From Cylicocyclus nassatus (lineage: Eukaryota; Nematoda; Chromadorea; Rhabditida; Strongylidae), in contig CATQJL010000223.1 of NCBI GenBank assembly GCA_958299035.1, forward strand, positions 15,595,742-15,659,741: a stretch of DNA of 64,000 nucleotides, written 5' to 3'. Shown here piece after piece: positions 22,087 to 34,386 of the stretch. How positions within the stretch are numbered: the first letter of the stretch is position 1; each line of letters begins with the position of its first letter. The notes under the pieces were generated by a model. It searched no databases, was not told the origin of the DNA, and saw only the letters and a program-made list of their open reading frames with translations. Position numbers and translations under genes: made by a program.

Positions 22087-25000
22087 ATGTCGCTATCAAA
22101 AAGCGGTGGAGATGCGCAATTGCTTGTTCTTGACATATGTGAGAAGGTGATTACTCTCGAGATTTCACCGCAAGATGCTTTCGCCAAGCTTGAAGAGTTG
22201 AAGGTAAGCGTAATCTTGTGTTTATATCTTTCACCTCGCATTTCCAACAATATGTGCCTGCATAATTTAGACAACTTTTTCGCTTCTGCCATCTCTCCTT
22301 CTTGATGTACTCGTATCCGTCGAAGGTGATGCACAAAACAGTGAAATCAAAGAAGCTGTACCAAAATTTGCTGAATTCGTTGGTCTGGTGGCAGATAAGG
22401 TACATCGTCAAATAACACTTCTCCGCAAAGGAAACATCCAATTATTTTAGATTGTTCCTGCCGATATTCTGAAGATCGAACTGGATGTGTTAGAGGCATC
22501 TCTGCCAACAAATAAACAACAGCTTGTACGTTTGAAAACAAGGCTTTAGTGAGTTGGTTCAAAGTGCATGTTTCCATTTTTTTTCGCTTTATTAACTTCA
22601 CGAGATTTCTATGCGCTATGGTTATGGTTGAGGTTGTTCGATTTTTGACATTACATAGTAAGCACAACACATCTCGATTAGGAAGTGGTTACGTGGTTGT
22701 TCTATAGGTCTAAGGCCTAAGGCATACCTCACGCGATTCCAGTCGCTGCGCGATCTGGCACTGCAGCGACTCTTCATAACTGCTCGTAAGCGCGCTTTGC
22801 ATAGGTCAGACTTGAAGCTTTTGCTGCAACTTACGGAAGCTACGCGCCTATGCAATTTAGACTCGCGCACGGTTGATTTGTAAACATCTGGCAAACCGCC
22901 AGGTCGCTTGGATGCAGCGATTTGACGAAATCGCGTGAGGTATGCCTTAAGCCTAAGACCGGAAATTCTTTTTGGATACGAATTTTCCACAGGATTCGGT
23001 ATTTTCAATATGCGTAGACTATTTTTTTACAAATGAGTCGATTTCATGACCAAATCTTCTAGAAAAACTCTTGATGTAATATTTTGATTCAGCTACAAGC
23101 AAGCCAAGTTCAATTTACTGCGTGAAGAAAGCGAAGGATATGCGAAGCTAATAACAGAGTTGATGGATGGTGGAGGAGGTATTCCAGCCAAGACCATGAT
23201 GACAAGGGTGCTGTGTCTGATTGGTGAGTCTGGAAAGTGATACTTTCATTCGTTGGTGAGGATCTGCCACTCAATGACTGCTTTTTTGCTTAAAACTGTA
23301 ATACTTGCTTTCTTGTCGCTCTTTTATACCCAGAAAGTTCCATCATAGAATCTCCTTCTAGGTCAATTCAATCTTGACCCGAATCGGGTAACAGACATCG
23401 CTCTGGAGTGTTTCGAGTGTTGCGCTTCTCAGAAGCAATTCTACATTGCTCTTCTGAAAGAAATCAAAGCCAACAAGGACTATCTATGTACTCTTCTTGG
23501 TTTCAAGTACACGTTTTATCATGTAGGTCGTTTGTCTGTCTCATCTATGCTTTTTCTACTTTTATTTTCTCAATCGCTAGCTAATAGACATCAAGATAAT
23601 GAGTGTTTCAAACAGAGAATTTCAGGCCGCAGGAAAGGAGACACCCTTTTCTTTGTATGTTGTGACATCGTCTTTAATTCAAGAGGACATGATCGATTTG
23701 ATGAAAATAACGGGCTTTGTAAGTCTAATGTCTCTCGCTTAGACTGCCCATGTGCATTCGCAATGGATATTCTGTGAATTTAGATGGTACCGAAAGCAGA
23801 AGGAATCAAAGAAACGCATCGCGCTCGCGCAGCAAAGGCTGGAGAAAGGGCTAGGAAGGTGTGTGCCTTGTTTTTGCCACAATTTTCCTAAGGTTCATAA
23901 ATCCACTGCTTTGATTGTCCATATTTGTGGATATTTAGTGACTCGGAAAGTCTCTGCCTTAGTCATTTGGTCACACTTCAGCTCATTTGTGCTGTATTTG
24001 GATGTCCTATATGGGTGTTTCAATACGATCTTTGCAGGCGGAAACAATTCTTGCGTCGAACATCCCGTTAGAAGTTTCTCGTAATTCCAATGTCGACGCT
24101 ATGGACACTGGTCAGTCCATTGTTGGAGTCTCTTTTGCCACAGTGGCTGCAATTCAAGAAGCCGACGATGCTAAACTTGCTGCTGAACTTAACGAGGTCG
24201 GTAACGGCATACCAATGAAAACTTTTGACTTGTTATGGCGGAGTCACTTTTTGCTAAAAGATGCAATTTAAGGAAGCCGTGCTTTCAACAAATCAGAAAC
24301 TCGGACTGGTTTGCGCTCTTATCGAGGACGGTGCGTGGCCGCTGGCAAAGATACTCATCGACAGATTGCCCGAATACTATGCAGTACAAGCAAGGTTAGC
24401 GTTTCTCATCTGTTTTCGATGCATTCAAGTCTTTTTATTCTCTTCTTTGTTAGGCCCCGGGCAGACTTCACGCGATTTGATCGTCGCGACTGAATCGCGA
24501 CGAGACAACTGTTACAACATCATTCCATGCCGATCAACTTGCATTCGGTTGTGATACTTTTCCAGACCGAAATTTTTGAATGTGAAATGAAAATGAATGG
24601 TCTTGGCGATTAGATCGCGACGATTAAGTCGCGTGAAGTCTGACCGGGGCCTTAGCTTGTTATCTTCCATACTCTTCTTTTTGCAGTGAAATTCTTTTCA
24701 GCGTACGCGTCAGCAATGCCATATCGGATCTTATTGGGCAGGTTATAGAAAAGTTCTACATAGAAAAATGTTCCAATAAGCTGGAAGATTTGAACCTCAA
24801 TACAAAACGTGATCCTTCTAAAATGTCGTCATTAGATCCAGTGAGTTTTTTTTTGTTAAAACTATAGTATATACACTGACCTGTTTCCATAGGGAAAGTC
24901 GTGCGTTTACAGGTCCGTTCATGGTCTGACCTTGCGTCTCTTACTTCCATTTTGTGGTACGTGGGGCCTCGATTGGCCTATCGACCCCTTATTATGACCA

Positions 25001-28000
25001 AACTTGTGCGACTGATCGTCGCTTTCTATCGTGAACAACTGAAAGGACCAGATGGAGCACCAGCAGATTCACCAGGTATGTTGTGACATTTATGGCATTT
25101 CCCTTTTTAGACCTGACTAATTTTTTTTGTTTCTAGTAGCTCGAACTATGATGGATATCGTGGACGAAGTAATAGTGCCTGGATTATCGCTCTCTGATTT
25201 CAACACTGGGCTGTCCGAAGAGATATGGACGCTGCTACAATTCTTTCCTTATACGCTACGCTATCGACTATATGGACAGTGAGTAACGAATCACTCAGAA
25301 GTCTTTGCATCCAATTGTCTGGGACGAGCTCATCATCGCTGCAAGAAGTGTTCTAGTTGGAAGTATGGCAATACGATTCGTCATCCTGAAGTAAACATTA
25401 TGCGAGGAAAAGTTCTCGGTAGAACAAAATATGTGCTAAAGTAAGTTGGTGGACTTGGTCTACAGAATCTCAAAAAAATTTTGTTGTAGGCGACTATCAA
25501 AGGAGACAGTACGAGTGATGGGTCGACAGTTGGGAAAATTGTGTCACATTCATCCGATAACGGTTTTTGACTACTTACTCAGTCAGGTAAATAAGCTGAA
25601 AATTTTCCTCGTCGCTTCTATCATTGTTTGCCGCAGTTTATGCGAAATAACAAGAGGCTTCTCATAATTTTTGTAAATTTTTCTGATCTTTATTCAGGTG
25701 GGACGGTAATGAGCCTACTGTCCAGTACTTTAGCTCTTTGCTCTTTTCTAACTTATCATTTCATGCTCCTGTACTAGCTGCTTATCAGGAACATCACAAA
25801 TGTTTTTTGCACTTCAGCTTGCAATCTGTATAACTTCATTGCTATACAGCTCTTTTTAGGTGCAAACATTTGACAATCTTATACAACCGGTAGTGGAAAG
25901 CTTGAAGTTTCTCACTAACCTGGAGTTTGATATTTTGACATGTAAGCGACTCATTCTACTCTCACCTCCATGCTATATATGGAAGTTTTAGTTTGTATAA
26001 TCGAACAGTTGGCAAGTCCCGATAAGCAGCAACTGAAAGCTTCAGATGGGAAACTCAGCCCATGGCTGCAAGCTCTTGCAACATTGGTGAATATCTGCGG
26101 TATCTGTTATACATACCAACCATGTAAGCAAATATCTTTGTCAGGTTGGTGCGATTTACAAAAAGTACAATGTGGAATTGTCTGGAATGTTGAATTATGT
26201 CATGAACCAGCTCAAAAATGAAAAAAGGTGCGCACCTAAGCGTTCGCTGTCGATCTGTGCATCATAGTTTTCTTGCAGCTTTGACTTGCTTGTGCTACGT
26301 GAAGTCATCCAGAACATGGCTTGCATCGAAGGTGTGGCTGGAGCAACTCCTGACCAGCTTGAGGCACTTGGTGGCGGAGAGCTGCTCAGACAAGAGGTAA
26401 GCGCTTTCGCGGTAAATGGTCTACGGTGTATCCCTGACGAATGCAACTCTTTTGAAGGCTGGAAGTTTCACTACTACAAGAAACAAGCGCGCATCTGCAC
26501 GTCTACGTGATGCTATCATGAGTGGCGACACTGCTGTAGCCCTGTGCATTTTGATAGCTCAGCAAAGAGAATGTGTAGTGTACCATGATAGTTCCCGCTT
26601 GCCTTTGAAGTTGATTGGAGAAATGGTCGATCAGGTCAGTACTGCACTCTTTGTTTATCTTTGACTGTGGCTTGGTTTGTTCTAACTGCCTCAAGAACTT
26701 CTGCTTATCGTTATTAATGCCTTTTTCGTTCGTTTTCTTTCTTTCTCCTTCAACGTGTATCTGGGAAATGTTCCACTTGTAGTAATAACTTCTGCATTTT
26801 TTACAGCATCTTATGCCAGGTGTCCCAAAATATGGTCACGAGGTTTGATATCCGTAGTAACGCTCTTGTATGGAAGACCTTCGTCTTCCTTTGAACGCCA
26901 TACTGTAGTGCTGCTTCAATCGGAATTACGGTATGAAGCGGACCATCGGCCGCTCTCCATTACTGTAGGATTTTGGTCGGAATGAAGAGGACTTTGAGTC
27001 ATCGAGGGCCCTATTACACCTCAAGCAAACCAAATAACCTGAAAACTCTTACGCTAGGTTAATTAGAGCTGCTTTCTAACGCAACTTTTCGTTTATATTA
27101 AGTAAAATAGCACATTCTAGAGTGCTCCCTAAAGTTTGTACACTATTTTAAAATTTAAAAGCTCCTCAAAAACCAAGTGATGAAATCGGCGCGCGTGAAA
27201 ATACACAACTTTACATTTTTTTTGTAGAATATTGAAATAAGATCACTGCACAAGGACTCTGTAAGCTGAAACTTCTACCGTAACCTTACAGGAGTGATCG
27301 ATGATTCGCTCTATACCATCAATCTGGTTTGAGGGCGGCTCTGTAATATGGTGTTTGAATAAAGCCTTTTTATACAAAAGAGTTATCACAGAAACGTTCG
27401 ATATTTATTCTAGGACATCCTGTATATTGTTCTAGGTCTTTGTCGACAATCCGGGATTATAGCTGCATTTTTTTAGTGTCGGGATACGCTCCTTCAACTT
27501 GGCACCTTTCTTCTGTCCAACTTTCGGCAAGACGACTATGCCCAAAGGATGCCTTCTGCACATTCTCTCGTCATGGACTATCATCTCCGCATCGACGCCG
27601 CAATGTACCTTACCCGGCCTACGTATTTGCCGAAGGTAAATAAATTATATAGTTGTGAAAAGTGTTGATGCGAGATGGGATACGCCGTTTATTAGTTCAT
27701 CAAGTAATTTGGTTATACTTCCAGATACACAATGCATATGATTCTGCAAAGCGCGCAATGAAAACAGATAACGACACTAAAAAAATGGATGCACAACAAA
27801 AGGTACATTTTTTGTCGTATGTTGTTTTATTTCTGAACTTTGTCTTTTGCTGTGTCGTACTGCTATGTGAAGTTCTTCCTCTATCTTATTAACATTCCTT
27901 GATGTGAAATTATTGTTTCGCGTATAATCAGATTGAAAACCCTTTTCATTTCTTTTCAGCGTCAATAATGTCATTTTCAGTTTATATTCTTCAAATCCGC

Positions 28001-28792
28001 ATTTGATGATGTAATCTCAAAACTGATCAAAGAACTCGAGCCTTGTATATCCAAGCATGCTTGCCGAGACATTCCCATCAGGTCAGCAGATTGATGCTTA
28101 GCTTCACTTTTCGATAGGAATCAGTTTCTAGAATTTCACCAACTTACAAGAGAATTGTTGGAAAAGCTTTTTGCAGGCTCTTCGTTGTTTTCTGGATATT
28201 GTCCTCTTACGATATTGAAGTTCCCACTGCAGCATATGAAAGAGCTATCGAGAACATTCACAAGCAGATAAAGGATGTGGGTGATTCGGCAGTGATGGTA
28301 AGTCTTCCAGCAATAACATCTGTCCTGAAGCATTGCTGCTGTTTTATAGAGTAAGTCCAAACGACAAAAGGAAGAGGATCGGTTACGTAGTCTAGAGAGC
28401 AAGCTCAGAGATGAAGAAAAGCGTCAAGCCGAACATGTTGCGCGGATACGAGCATGGTTCCAAAGTGTCAAGGATGATTTGTTTGAGGCTGGACGTAAGT
28501 GCTAATCACAGGTGTACTGCTATCCGTTTTCTGTTCTTCATAAATCCATTTTCTTTGGAATGGTAAAAAGCCGGTGTAATGATTTTTCATTCCAGGTGGA
28601 CAACAAACAAGTGCCTTCATACAAACATGCATTTTACCTCGAGTGCTTTTCTCAGAATCTGATGCGGTAGGACGCTCATATCATGATGGTCAACCTATTT
28701 CAACCAGTTTTCAGATCTATTCTGCAAAGCTCATCATAATTTTACATCAACAAAGGATTACTCTGTTCCAGTCTTTAGTGTTTATCGATAAG
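22087..28792 (+). CDS. thoc-2: THO complex subunit 2 (THOC2), 26 exons, 3' end missing
   Basis: THOC2 is the large scaffold of the nuclear THO/TREX complex, which couples transcription to mRNA export. Exons with GT-AG borders and fully consistent phases: 22087-22203, 22271-22399, 22451-22548, 23093-23223, 23362-23522, 23626-23718, 23784-23858, 24038-24196, 24261-24394, 24687-24840, 24913-25075, 25137-25278, 25357-25440, 25490-25586, 25860-25941, 25992-26086, 26145-26227, 26279-26396, 26458-26634, 27477-27635, 27725-27802, 27981-28081, 28177-28297, 28350-28494, 28596-28666, 28715-28792. Together they make 3045 nt, 1015 codons without a stop. Family hallmarks in order are [111 protein letters not shown] and [17 protein letters not shown]. 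Exon 8 uses a weak donor (GTCGGT). The homologous sequence that should follow is absent on this strand. MITEs sit in introns 3, 9 and 19. The basic C-terminus is probably the minus-strand exons at 30561-31679. Confidence 0.93.
22714..22953. mobile_element. Harbinger-type MITE in THOC2 intron 3
   Basis: The ends are GGCCTAAGGCATACCTCACG and its inverse, flanked by TAA on both sides (22711-22713 and 22954-22956). A 3-bp TAA/TTA duplication is typical of PIF/Harbinger (Tourist) elements. It contains no open frame of note. Confidence 0.8.
24453..24651. mobile_element. Harbinger-type MITE in THOC2 intron 9
   Basis: The inverted ends are GGCCCCGGGCAGACTTCACG and CGTGAAGTCTGACCGGGGCC, flanked by TTA on both sides (24450-24452 and 24652-24654). 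The inner modules (GATTTGATCGTCGCGACT, AACTGTTAC, GTTGTGATA) are shared with 18645-18876, 29752-29992 and 49231-49477. The outer end is shared with 48713-48874. Confidence 0.88.
26817..27422. mobile_element. Mariner-like non-autonomous element in THOC2 intron 19
   Basis: The left end CAGGTGTCCCAAAATAT and right end TATTTATTCTAGGACATCCTG are roughly inverted. The body resembles 19735-20092. It expands intron 19 to 842 bp while neighbouring introns are mostly well under 300 bp. The right end is next to TATA, consistent with a TA target. The left border is less clear. Confidence 0.6.
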
Positions 28793-29751
28793 GTAAGGTT
28801 ATTTAGTCATACTGCACTGTTTTGCACATTTTGGACTTCACATCTGTAATCAGAACCAAGAAAGGCCCCAGCATGACAAAAAATGGAAGACGAACATTTG
28901 AGTGAATGTTCCTTTTGACTCTACGATGTTATAAAAAAACAAGAATTGAAACAAGAAAAATTACTGACAACTTAGACACAGGAATTATAACGCTTACGTA
29001 TGGGGTCCTCAAACGGTTGGATCAGTCTATCACAAAAGACATATAGGCGAGTCTTGACACGCGGAGACTGGACGCCGTTGTTTCCGAGGAAGATAACCGT
29101 GCCTGAGAGAGGCAGCAGATGATGAGAGAAACGAAAGAGCGGTTCGATCAAAGAGACGCCGATATGTCCGCATTCTCTGCGTGCGATGAATCGCCCATGG
29201 AAAAGACTACCTCGCAAGCCCTTTACACCATAAGCGAAATGCTTTCGGCAATCATGGCTGAATATGGAATTTACATTACAAAGGTAAATCTATCAGGGGC
29301 ATTAATGCAAAGATTTTGCTCTTCTGCCCATCATTAAAGACATCATTGGTGACACGTGACTGCATCAGAAGTCTGGAGATAATGGCGAAGTTAGAAGTTA
29401 GCATTATCGGGCGCTTTTTTACTGTTACAAACGGGCTCACATCCTCCCAATCGGGAGCCCGACGGTAAAACAGCGCTCGATTACGATTGCAAAATTGATA
29501 AATCCCGCCCCAGAAGTAATTTTTTGAGCATATAATTTTTTTGGGTATATAATACAAATGGCTCGAATGTTGGTCGACTTCATTTCCTCTTCTCAAATTT
29601 CACTAATCAAACCGGAGAAAAATTCGGCAAACGCATTCTTTTGCAAAAAAGGACGAGAAAGAGTATTCGTCTCTTGGTTATCACTCTTGATTTGCAATCC
29701 TTGATTTGGGGAATGGGATTTGGTTGGAGTTGGAGTCAACTATTCAACATC
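28793..29751. other. Region where THOC2 stops; unassigned open frames
   Basis: A donor GTAAGG follows the last THOC2 exon, but no later THOC2 sequence appears on the plus strand. A plus-strand open frame at 29119-29283 (beginning MMRETKERFDQRDADMSAF) ends in a GT donor-like site, and the minus strand has an overlapping open frame (28972-29217). I recognise neither. An assembly or structural breakpoint probably lies in this stretch. Confidence 0.35.
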
Positions 29752-29992
29752 AAAGGCCTCGGGCATAGTTCAAACGAGTTCGTCGTCCTCACGATTCCCG
29801 CGACAAGACAACTGTTACAAGTCCATTGCATGCCAATCACCTCGCTCTTCAGTTGTGATAGTCGGTCACGATCAGTCGTATCGGAAAACTATCACAACCG
29901 AAATGTAGGAGAATCCGCATGCAATGAACTCACAACAATTGTCCTGTTGGGAGATCGCGAGGCGATAAAATCGCGTGAACTATGCCCGAAGT
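29752..29992. mobile_element. Tourist/harbinger-type MITE
   Basis: The ends are CTCGGGCATAGTTC and GAACTATGCCCGAAG. The inner arms contain GACAACTGTTACAAGTCCATT and the inverted counterpart AATGAACTCACAACAATTGTC, plus ACTATCACAACCGAAATG. It is the same family as 18645-18876 and 49231-49477. Confidence 0.75.
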
Positions 29993-30560
29993 TAAACTAA
30001 TTCAAATAATTTTATGTGATACATGTGATACGCACACGCTTGGGCGGGGAGACGACATATTTTCTCCAGTCATTTCGATTTTCTCGTCAATTTCATCTAC
30101 CCTCACACACTAAACTTACTTGTGATGTAGTCAAGAATACATAACTTATACTGATGATTTTCAAAACAGCACAATAAGGCGAATTGCATAGAAATTTTAT
30201 ATTCACCACCGATGAAAAGAATCTATCGTAGTACATAAACAAATTATATGAAGATATATCAGAATCAGTGTTGAATGAAAGGAATTGAGGCATTCATTAC
30301 ACGAAGAGATCCATTATATTTCATTAGATTCTGTAGATACACAACACGTAACAAACAAATAATAACAGGTTTCGAGGTAACACAGGTGGGAGTGGAGCCT
30401 GATGCTTGAATCCTATGTCTCGCTGACTATACATATACTACACTACTTCCGCAAAGGTTTACTGAAAGAAAATTTCTTTGAAAAAGTAGATAAATAAATT
30501 AACACATAAATACATAGATAAATGAATGAATAAGCGAGTCATTAGAAAATAAGATCATGC
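29993..30560. other. 3' flank of the minus-strand KE-rich gene end
   Basis: AT-rich sequence downstream (on the minus strand) of the stop codon at 30561-30563. It contains several AATAAA/ATAAAT motifs (30490-30535 on the plus strand) but no clear single poly(A) signal on the minus strand. I see no gene. Confidence 0.35.
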
Positions 30561-31679
30561 TTACTTATCTTTCCTCCTGTCCTTTTTGTCGTCCCGCCTG
30601 TCTTTTTCTCGAATTGGTGATGGAACTCTGCGCTCACGAGATACCGGTCGGGTTACTATAGTAAGCAACTGTTTTAGAGGAAAAGAGCTGGTAAAGAAGA
30701 CACTTACATCTTGACTCAATTTGTTCGCGATCTTTTCGTGGAACTTTGGAATGCCTGGAATACCTTAGATCACCTTTTTATAGAGAATGTTGGTTAGTTT
30801 GCCTAATACTTCTTGAGATTGACAAAAATGTTGAAAGTTTCACGCGGAGCTGATTTTGATCAACTCCGATGAGATTTGTGTCACAATGCGGTCATCCTTA
30901 TTCAGATAAAGCGCAAACAAACTAATCAACATTGACAGAGGAGATCCCCCTCCCCCGAAATGCTAAATCCCTTCAAAGTGGTCTTCGTGACTTTAAAGTA
31001 ATCTACATGATCAGATGAATGACTCTTTAAAGACGAAATTAGCTTTGTAAAAAGATTTTGTATGGCAGCCACGCCTCGTGATTCAAAGTTGCAAGCTTCC
31101 AAAGAAACTGAAAGGCTTCCCAAGGAATTTCTTAGAAGACGTAGCTGTCACCTAACTCGCCATTCAAAAAAGAGTTCGCTCGCACCCCCCGCAAAAGTGT
31201 TTCCAAAATGTTATTGCTCAAAAACATTTCTCAGTATGAAAAAAAAAATAACTGACAATAGAAGAAGCTTTCTGTCAAGGAATTACTCACCCATTCTGCT
31301 CTTCATCCCTAGCCGATCGCTTGTGCGCTTTTTGGTCACGTTTTCGATCATCTGTCCGTTCTTCTCTCATCGATGGTGGGAGCTGCAGACACAAAATTAG
31401 GAACCCTGGCTAAAATTGTTAGCGCGACACTTACCGCAGGTCCAACTTCTTCGTCGTCAAGTCCTCGATCTCTTCGTTTAGGTGATGTTACATCTTTGGG
31501 CACATCCTCTTTCCTTGATGGTGTTGGATCCCGTTTCTCCTTAGCTCTCGTTTCTCTTCTTTCGTCTTCTCTCCTTTCCTTTGTTTCTTTATGATCTTTC
31601 TTCTCCTCTTTCACCTCTTTGGCAGGAACTGCTTCTTTGCGATCTCTTGTTAAACCATTCGCCGCCTTCTCCACGGACA
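30561..31679 (-). CDS. Lys/Arg/Glu-rich C-terminus, probably the 3' end of THOC2 on the wrong strand
   Basis: Four minus-strand exons with matching phases: 31679-31435 (cut by the gap), 31382-31291, 30763-30708 and 30655-30561 (TAA stop). Together they encode about 160 residues almost wholly of charged, low-complexity sequence (for example KEEKKDHKETKERREDERR, then SREKD/RRDDKKDRRKDK-type repeats). Such a tail is known for metazoan THOC2, where it follows the Tho2 domain. A short motif around EEVGPA...PPSMREERTDDRKR resembles the vertebrate tail. The plus-strand THOC2 lacks exactly this part. My inference is that it belongs to THOC2 and is inverted in the scaffold. An unrelated RS/KE-rich nuclear protein cannot be excluded. 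The first codons next to the gap (31680-31704) are adapter, not gene. Confidence 0.6.
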
Positions 31680-31704
31680 GTACTCTGCGTTGATACCACT
31701 GCTT
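31680..31704 (-). other. SMART cDNA-synthesis adapter at the contig end
   Basis: Read on the minus strand, these 25 bases begin AAGCAGTGGTATCAACGCAG and end AGTAC. This is the well-known SMART template-switching primer sequence. It directly abuts the N gap. It is artificial sequence and should have been trimmed. Confidence 0.95.
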
Positions 31705-32204
31705 NNNNNNNNNNNNNNNNNNNNNNNNNNNNNNNNNNNNNNNNNNNNNNNNNNNNNNNNNNNNNNNNNNNNNNNNNNNNNNNNNNNNNNNNNNNNNNNN
31801 NNNNNNNNNNNNNNNNNNNNNNNNNNNNNNNNNNNNNNNNNNNNNNNNNNNNNNNNNNNNNNNNNNNNNNNNNNNNNNNNNNNNNNNNNNNNNNNNNNNN
31901 NNNNNNNNNNNNNNNNNNNNNNNNNNNNNNNNNNNNNNNNNNNNNNNNNNNNNNNNNNNNNNNNNNNNNNNNNNNNNNNNNNNNNNNNNNNNNNNNNNNN
32001 NNNNNNNNNNNNNNNNNNNNNNNNNNNNNNNNNNNNNNNNNNNNNNNNNNNNNNNNNNNNNNNNNNNNNNNNNNNNNNNNNNNNNNNNNNNNNNNNNNNN
32101 NNNNNNNNNNNNNNNNNNNNNNNNNNNNNNNNNNNNNNNNNNNNNNNNNNNNNNNNNNNNNNNNNNNNNNNNNNNNNNNNNNNNNNNNNNNNNNNNNNNN
32201 NNNN
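31705..32204. other. Assembly gap of 500 N
   Basis: Exactly 500 undetermined bases, a typical placeholder gap of unknown true size joining two contigs. Open frames spanning it are meaningless. Confidence 0.98.
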
Positions 32205-34236
32205 ACTTAGAGATGGATCTGGTAAAAGCTCTGAAATGGTCAAAGGAGACTTTATGAAGTTTTGGAGGATTCAAGCGGACTTCGTCGCGAAGCAACTTGT
32301 GCCGGTGCTTTAGTTTTCCAATCGCAGCCAATATACATGGCGTAGAACTTCATTGGTATCTTAAGCGCCTCTTTATAATCATTATTTCATGATTGCTACA
32401 GGTATATCCAAGTCGAGGTAAGACGTGGCTGTAAGCTAACAATTTTATTTGGTGGCTTGCATATCAGTAAGATGTATAAGGTTGTACAAAAAGGTCTGCC
32501 AATTGAAATTTGGGATATTTTATTTTTTCGCATAGTCATCGAGGGTGGCTATCCAATAATGTCTTAGTATAAACACCTAGATTACAGTTTGAGCACATGC
32601 TTGACCTCGCAAGATGAAAATAGAGGAGTTTTCATACAATTTCGGACTTGCAAGATAGCAATTTCGGAACGTTTCTGCTAGTTGAAGTCGTACAACATGG
32701 ATGATTCTTCTGATAAATTTTGAGACGGGAAAAAGGTTTTTATTACATTGTAAATTAGTGTTATCTCGAGCCACAAACTTAATCTCTACTGGCGCATGAC
32801 ATAGAATTAGACTGATTTGAGCTGAATTTGGATTGTAAAATGGAAGAGTTCGAATTCGAAAAATGCTGCAGTAATCAAAGCTTACTTTCCACAGAGGGCA
32901 TTATCCTTTTTGATCGAATACTATGATTTCCAGAAATGACAGGCAGTAATGGATCAGGTATTGAAACTGACAATAGTGTGATATGCTGATACTCTACTTT
33001 CTATGTGACTGTGCAAAGTCAAAATCGTTTTTCTTTAAGGTTGCGAGCTTTGAAGTAGTGAGATTAGTTCCCTCAAAGGATGTTTGTTTATTTGACTAAT
33101 TCGCCACAACTGCCACGAGAAGATTGTTCTTCGGTAGTTTTATTCATTGATTAAGGAATTTGGAAACAACCAAGGTTGACGGTTGCTAAATTTTAACTTA
33201 CAAGCAGTGAGCATTTACAAGGAAAGTCCCTTTAGTTCGTTTACAAAATATTAACAAGGATTGTCGAACGAAACTTGCAAGTGCAGTAAGGAGACATGTA
33301 CAAATCTTTTAGTAGACCTTTGAGAGAAAGCGTTTATTTCGTACAAGCTAGATTGCCTCATTTGAGCCTTAAACCGAGGCTCATTTGGCACAAACCATAT
33401 ACACACTTAAATCTGAGATCAAAAATTCAAACTTTTAGATGGAAGTATTCGAATCCACAGACTGTCAGATGCTTACTTTTTTATAGAGGGCAATCCTTTT
33501 GTGATTGAAAATCATGATTTTTAATACATGTGACAAACACAATGGAATTTGTTCCGGTCAAACTGTGTGGCAAGCTAATGCTTTATTTTCTATGTGTTTG
33601 TGCAGAGTCAAAACCGTTGATGTTTGTGGAGCTCTAAAATAGTGAAAGTAAATCTTTTTGAGTTGCTTGCATATGGCAATCATTCGCAGAATTAATCTAT
33701 TTTTTGTCTGTTCGATAAGAACCATGGCAAACCAATGTGCACGTAGTTCCTCCTATATATGTACGACTTCACCAGATTATTAGGTTGCTTCATAACTTCC
33801 CAGTATTTTTATTCTCGTCGTCGCCTGTTGGTGAGGCAATAATTTTACGGCTAGCATTCGCACCATTCTGAATGGCCAGTCCTGATCCACAAGGCCTGTT
33901 CTTCACAGAGTAAAGGTGGATCAAAACGAGTTGAAGCGAAAAGGCGTCCTGCTAGGAAACGTGAAAGTGTAGTGCAGGAGCATACTACTACTTATTTTAC
34001 GAATCAAACTGACTGAATGAACAATCAAAATCTCGCATGCTAAAAAGGTAAAACTGATGCCTTTGCTTCATGACTTCTCAAAGCAAAATTTCTAGAGAGG
34101 CAAGATTTGGCAACTTCGGCCTTGCGCCTTCAGCATTTCGTCGGTATCCCACAAAATTTCTTCCATGAAATGCGAAACTGCTGATAACTGAACAGCGATG
34201 AAGTGGGGTTTTAGTGTGGGCGAAGAAAGAGAAGTG
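32205..34236. repeat. Non-coding stretch with a diverged direct repeat
   Basis: A segment of about 280 bp at 32820-33110 (AGATGG/ATGGAAG..TTCGAAT, TGCTTACTTT..AGAGGGCA, ACTTTCTATGTG..TGTGCAAAGTCAAAA) recurs diverged at 33415-33690. Next to the gap, both strands have a short open frame (32205-32313 plus, 32331-32205 minus). I recognise neither. Confidence 0.5.
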
Positions 34237-34343
34237 CCTTGTACAGTCTGTTCCAATCGGGATCAAACCGAACCGTTGGGATGAATTCCCCCGATAGGGT
34301 TTGCGCTGCATATGCGCACTGCCGGAGGGGAGCGAAGAGGCTG

Positions 34344-34386
<43 letters not shown>

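Noticed and set aside
26807..26820. Possible tiny THOC2 exon after the acceptor TTTTTTACAG
   Set aside because: The next exon at 27477 joins exon 19 in phase and matches the family without any residue in between. The site abuts the transposon end.
27432..27475. Acceptor TTCTAG at 27434 and an open frame from there
   Set aside because: Its frame meets a stop (TAG) almost at once. The acceptor at 27476 gives the conserved [12 protein letters not shown] reading.
31348..32331. A 327-codon minus-strand open frame spanning the gap, and similar plus-strand frames across it
   Set aside because: They run through 500 N and through the adapter. Only the part below 31680 is real coding sequence, and it has splice sites.
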